Shown in pieces: positions 60,446-64,000 of a stretch of 64,000 nt of DNA. Both the position numbers and the translations under genes were made by a program. Below the pieces are notes generated by a model. It saw only the letters and a list, made by a program, of their open reading frames with translations, did no database searches and was not told the origin of the DNA. Source of the stretch: Theobroma cacao (lineage: Eukaryota; Streptophyta; Magnoliopsida; Malvales; Malvaceae); NCBI RefSeq assembly GCF_000208745.1, contig NC_030859.1, positions 13,539,356-13,603,355 of the forward strand, given 5' to 3'. Each line of letters begins with the position of its first letter. Position 1 is the stretch's first letter.

Positions 60446-62310
60446 GCCACTCGTAATGAGCTAAGTGTAGAAGATGCCATATGTGGTTGTTAAAACAATA
60501 GTCACATCTCTTAAATCCTTTTTTGATCACCCTTTCCCATCATGATATGGCTCATCAACATTATAACATCTTAAGACTGTCCCCCATTTTTATGTTTGAT
60601 TTTTTTTCTGCTATATAATTTATCACTAATGTAGTGACTAATTTTAGCAAGGTGAACTTACCTGATATGGGATGTGGTTGTTGCAGGGGATTCCCAAAAT
60701 GATAGTACATATTATCTCTGTGAAGGGAAAAAGGATGTTTGCTGGCAACAGTGAAAGATCAATTGAGCATGATGGTTCTTTCTTGCCTCATATTGAAAGT
60801 AGTCCTTTACCTCCTCCAGCTACACCGGAGCAGTTGGCAAAGAAACTGTTAAATGAAGAACAGACAAACACTACAGAAACTATTATGGACCTCAATATAG
60901 TGATCATCTACAAAAATCAGTCACTCAGATAGTGCCCAAGTTCACACGTTCAAGATGCGTCAGCTCAAATCCTTGGAACTGCTGTTCAAGTGGACAAATA
61001 TGATGACAATGGATCCTCAAGGAATATGAAAACTGATCAAAAACGTTTGCTTGAATTCCACGTCCTCTGATAATCTGATACAATAGAAGATGCAATTTTG
61101 GATTAATAGGGACAAATTTGTTGGATTAAATGGCTCAAGCATATTTTAGAGTTGGGAACGCCATTGTTGGATACTGTGAATCTTCTTGGAAATTGTAGGA
61201 TACCATGCATTAGCTACACCAAAATGAGTGCTTTTCAGAAAGGTTAGTGTCAATGATTAGTTACTGTTGATTATAAGCAGGCTAGATCAAATGAAGATGG
61301 TTTAAAACTTGACCTTTGCTTTAATTTGCAACTTCAACGATGACATTTGGTATAGTAAAAAACGTGCAGAACCAAACACTTGAGAAGTACCACAATTATA
61401 TCAATAAAATTGAGTCCAGTTTCTCTGCTGTATGGATGAGATTATTTGCTTGAGTATGGTGATGCATGTTAAAGTGAAGAATAGTTAGAAACATGAATTC
61501 CATTTTGCAGTGAAGTACGAAGATGAATTTTAGCAAGAATAAAGGTGCTTTGCTGCACATGGATATAATCACATCCTGGGGCCTGTCTTGCCTATGTAAT
61601 CCAAGCGATGTTGTGTGTCATGTAGAGTAAGTGGATTCCTATTTTGCTTTGATGTAATTTTCTTAAATTAAATTCTATATTTGGAAGGGTTAACTATACA
61701 AGTATCATGCCATATTTCCATTAGTATTTATCTGGTATCGGTATCATGTGTGTTGCGCTGTGGCCTGACAAAGTTCTCATCTGATCCAAATGAGGAAAAA
61801 GGAAAGGGGAGAGTTTTAGCACTTTTATATACGTTTACATTGTTCTTGCAGAGATTGTAGGAGGCAGTAGAATTCATTTTTGAGGGAGTGGTCGGACTCC
61901 ATTTTGCAGACAAGAATCTTGTGCCACAGACCTCAACTTGTAGGGTCAATTGTCTCCAAAGCTCAATTTGGTCCTATGGTTTTGTTATGCGTTAATGCTC
62001 TGCGTCCTGATGCCTGTTGGTTGACTGAAACAAATAAGCAAAAATGGACATCAATAGGTCAATCTTTAATACCACAAACTTAAAATCCCATACTAATGTG
62101 GGGTCTCATGTAATGGGAGGTCAGGAGATCTTTCATGCATTTTTTATTTTCTTTCTTGCAAAGTTTGAGTTTTGGCTGAGTGCTGAGATACTTTTTCAGC
62201 TTTCTTTTTATGAAATAATACTGTTTGCATCTGGGTAGGCAGCCAAAGAAAGACTGGCTCTCATAAAAATGCAGTCGGAATTGTCTGCAGCTGGTCTGCT
62301 GCCATTTTGA
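60446..62310 (+). pseudogene. Possible exons of an unidentified gene or gene remnant
   Basis: Three exon-like pieces have good splice borders. 60446-60485 follows TTGGCTGTTCAG and ends at G|GTTGTT, reading ATRNELSVEDAIC. 60687-60932 follows GTTGTTGCAG, with an open frame containing SSPLPPPATPEQLAKKLLNEEQ. 62239-62310 follows CATCTGGGTAG and reads AAKERLALIKMQSELSAAG then LLPF and a stop. The last piece looks like a genuine protein C-terminus. However, the first and second pieces do not join in the same open frame, and the middle one meets a stop at 60930-60932, so this may be a decayed duplicate or a transcribed remnant. I do not recognise the protein family. Confidence 0.3.
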
Positions 62311-64000
62311 GGGCTTTCAGCTTACAAAGGTCAACATTTTGATCGAATTGCCTGTTATTTTGAATTTAGAAAACTAGGAAAGAAAAGGAAATAAAATAAA
62401 ACTAATTGTGCTAATTAATTATTGCGGGTTGTAACTAAGCATGAAATTTGGCTTCAGTTTGAAGAACGAATTCTAGTAGCCTCCCCCATAAGAGAAAAAA
62501 GGGGGGTGGCCAAGAGGCGAGGACCTGATAGCTGTTAGCACGTAGCCTAACGCACCCAGCCCGGCCTGCTACTCCTCTTGAGGGAACAAGAGATTAACCA
62601 CGTGGGAGTAGGCACTTGTAGGGCGTTGGTGTTTCATTTTTTTGACCACACGGGGGAAACACCAGAGAAAGACCCCCAACAGTTGTTTATACCCCCTAAC
62701 CCGAGGATGGTTTAGGGTTTAAAAGTACCAAAGCCACTCCCAGCCCCCACACCCCTGTTGCTCCGCTGGCGTTTCCAATTTCTCCTTAAAAGCAACTGAA
62801 CCTTACCATCACCTTATCGATATGGGACAAGTTCTACTTTTCAAACAATTAACTTATATTTATCTTTTTACTTCGAAGTGACTTCTTAGATTATTTCTCA
62901 ACATATTGATAGGGTTCCTTTTCCTGGTTGTTTGTAGGGGAGGTTCATCAATGAGTGAAAAAGAAACAGGAAAAAAGCATAAAAGAAGCTATGTAATGAC
63001 CTTCTGAATGGCAAAGGAATGAACGGGCCGGATAAGCAATCTGTCACATTTGTTGTGTGTTGAGTGTATTTCAAAACTTTGTTAACCCGAAGGAATTTTG
63101 GTTTGTCTAGCAAGTTCATGGATTTGCTGGTGTTTAGCAGTAAACATGACATTGACAGATGCCTTAAAAGACACCAAACTTTTGGCATACTTGTCCAATT
63201 GTAATCCTCAAATGGCATTCCCTTGTACCCCAAGGCTTAATTCTTTTTGTAAACGAATATCTTATGTTTATCTTTTCTCATGGAGGTACAGACCCCTTTC
63301 ATGAGATTGTTGGGCGTGAGGAAATCTACTTTAAGGGCTAACAAAATAGAGTCATGAGCAAAGAAAAGCTCGAAAAATATGAAAGGGTGAATATGATTTG
63401 ATTCACAATGGTGTGCAACGTACATGGTTCCATAGTCAAGTCTTAGTGAGTATTGACTATTGAACATTTCCACATCCTTGGGATATGGGTTCGGCAGGGA
63501 GGTCCAAGGCTTTAAAGGGCAATCAGGTCGTCCCAGGTCTTTGAGTTGCAAGTGACTTCGTCAAGCAAATAAAATTTTATGTAACCATGGACATATCCAT
63601 GGGCTGCGAAAACTGCCAAAGCTTGCGAGTAAGAAAATACCATTCTGCTATGTTAATTGTTAAAGTTGTTAGAGTTTTCGTAGTAATTATTTAATAGTCA
63701 AAAATAGGGTGGTCCACATTTTTTTTGGGTAATGATTTTCTACCAAACATTTAACCAGAGACACCCATGGGGCGTGCTAATACTATTTGTTGGCAGTCGA
63801 AAGCACCTGCCTGCCAAGTTTCCATTTGGACATCTTATTGGCATGAACATTAATGATTGGATGCAATTTGTTTAACGAATCCCACCTCACAAATCACAAT
63901 TATATCGCAGCCAGCTGTTAATTTCACATCTTATCTCTCTTTACCACTTTCCACCCATTCCAATTTGAATGCCAATGAACCTTCCAACTCTACTACTTTC
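62311..64000. other. Intergenic DNA, no supported gene
   Basis: A relatively GC-rich stretch at about 62480-62780 contains a CACGTG word at 62599-62604. The open frames on the - strand at 62898-63233 and 63237-63551 lack recognisable motifs. The pyrimidine-rich end near 63930-64000 could be the upstream side of a gene outside the window, but nothing decides this. Confidence 0.4.

Noticed and set aside
62898..63551. Two adjoining - strand frames of 111 and 104 residues
   Set aside because: No family motif, no splice signals joining them, and ordinary composition; chance frames are likely.
1..64000. tRNA, rRNA or organelle-derived segments
   Set aside because: I looked for cloverleaf-like and rRNA core words and for plastid-like genes and saw none that I could support. 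The tRNA-like words present are retroelement primer sites.

Overview
This is eukaryotic nuclear DNA from a flowering plant, almost certainly a eudicot. It is AT-rich, has one intron-rich gene with GT-AG introns, and is otherwise packed with plant LTR retrotransposons, Helitron, hAT-like and LINE remnants. Several transposon protein types seen here are common in Malvaceae such as cacao or cotton, but that assignment is a weak inference. The sequence is a draft assembly, with a 575-base gap at 22994-23568 and single ambiguous bases at 4237 and 48767.

Only one clearly intact gene is present. It lies on the + strand, with coding exons from 25796 to 37038, a probable non-coding first exon near 24640-24853 and a 3' UTR after 37038. 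Fifteen coding exons join without a frame break into a 1318-residue protein of a conserved plant family that is still poorly characterised. It is Ser- and Lys-rich and probably nuclear. Intron 3 holds the 3' end of a LINE carrying an RNase H-like remnant. The promoter side carries a PIF/Harbinger-like element and an hAT-like remnant. A second, weaker gene or pseudogene trace lies at 60446-62310.

Left arm, 1-21217. A Ty3/gypsy element (gag remnant plus 2605-bp 3' LTR) carries a reversed LTR of its own family in its leader. It abuts a Helitron replication-protein remnant on the - strand, which is split by a 3082-bp solo LTR with perfect ATTAA target duplications. Next is a gypsy LTR broken by a copia-derived block. 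The leader of that block is built of ~180-bp repeats and is split by a second solo LTR (2932 bp). A reversed gypsy LTR with leader and a copia-like LTR close the arm.

Right arm, 38173-59780. This contains an hAT-like MITE, copia LTR remnants, and a transposon-type ORF on the - strand split by a copia solo LTR with perfect CAATC duplications. A clean three-level nest follows: a copia LTR (46832-58138) contains a 9.6-kb gypsy element (47408-56995, TSD TATAG), whose 3' LTR contains a 1733-bp hAT-type element (48243-49975, 15-bp perfect TIRs, 8-bp TSD).

The most notable unexplained pattern is that several unrelated retroelement regions carry irregular clusters of short palindromic words: CGCTGCAGCG, GAATCGATTC, TTAACYGGTTAA and GGATTTAAATCC. 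The palindrome differs in each case. I found no convincing novel multi-gene system, tRNA, rRNA or CRISPR array.
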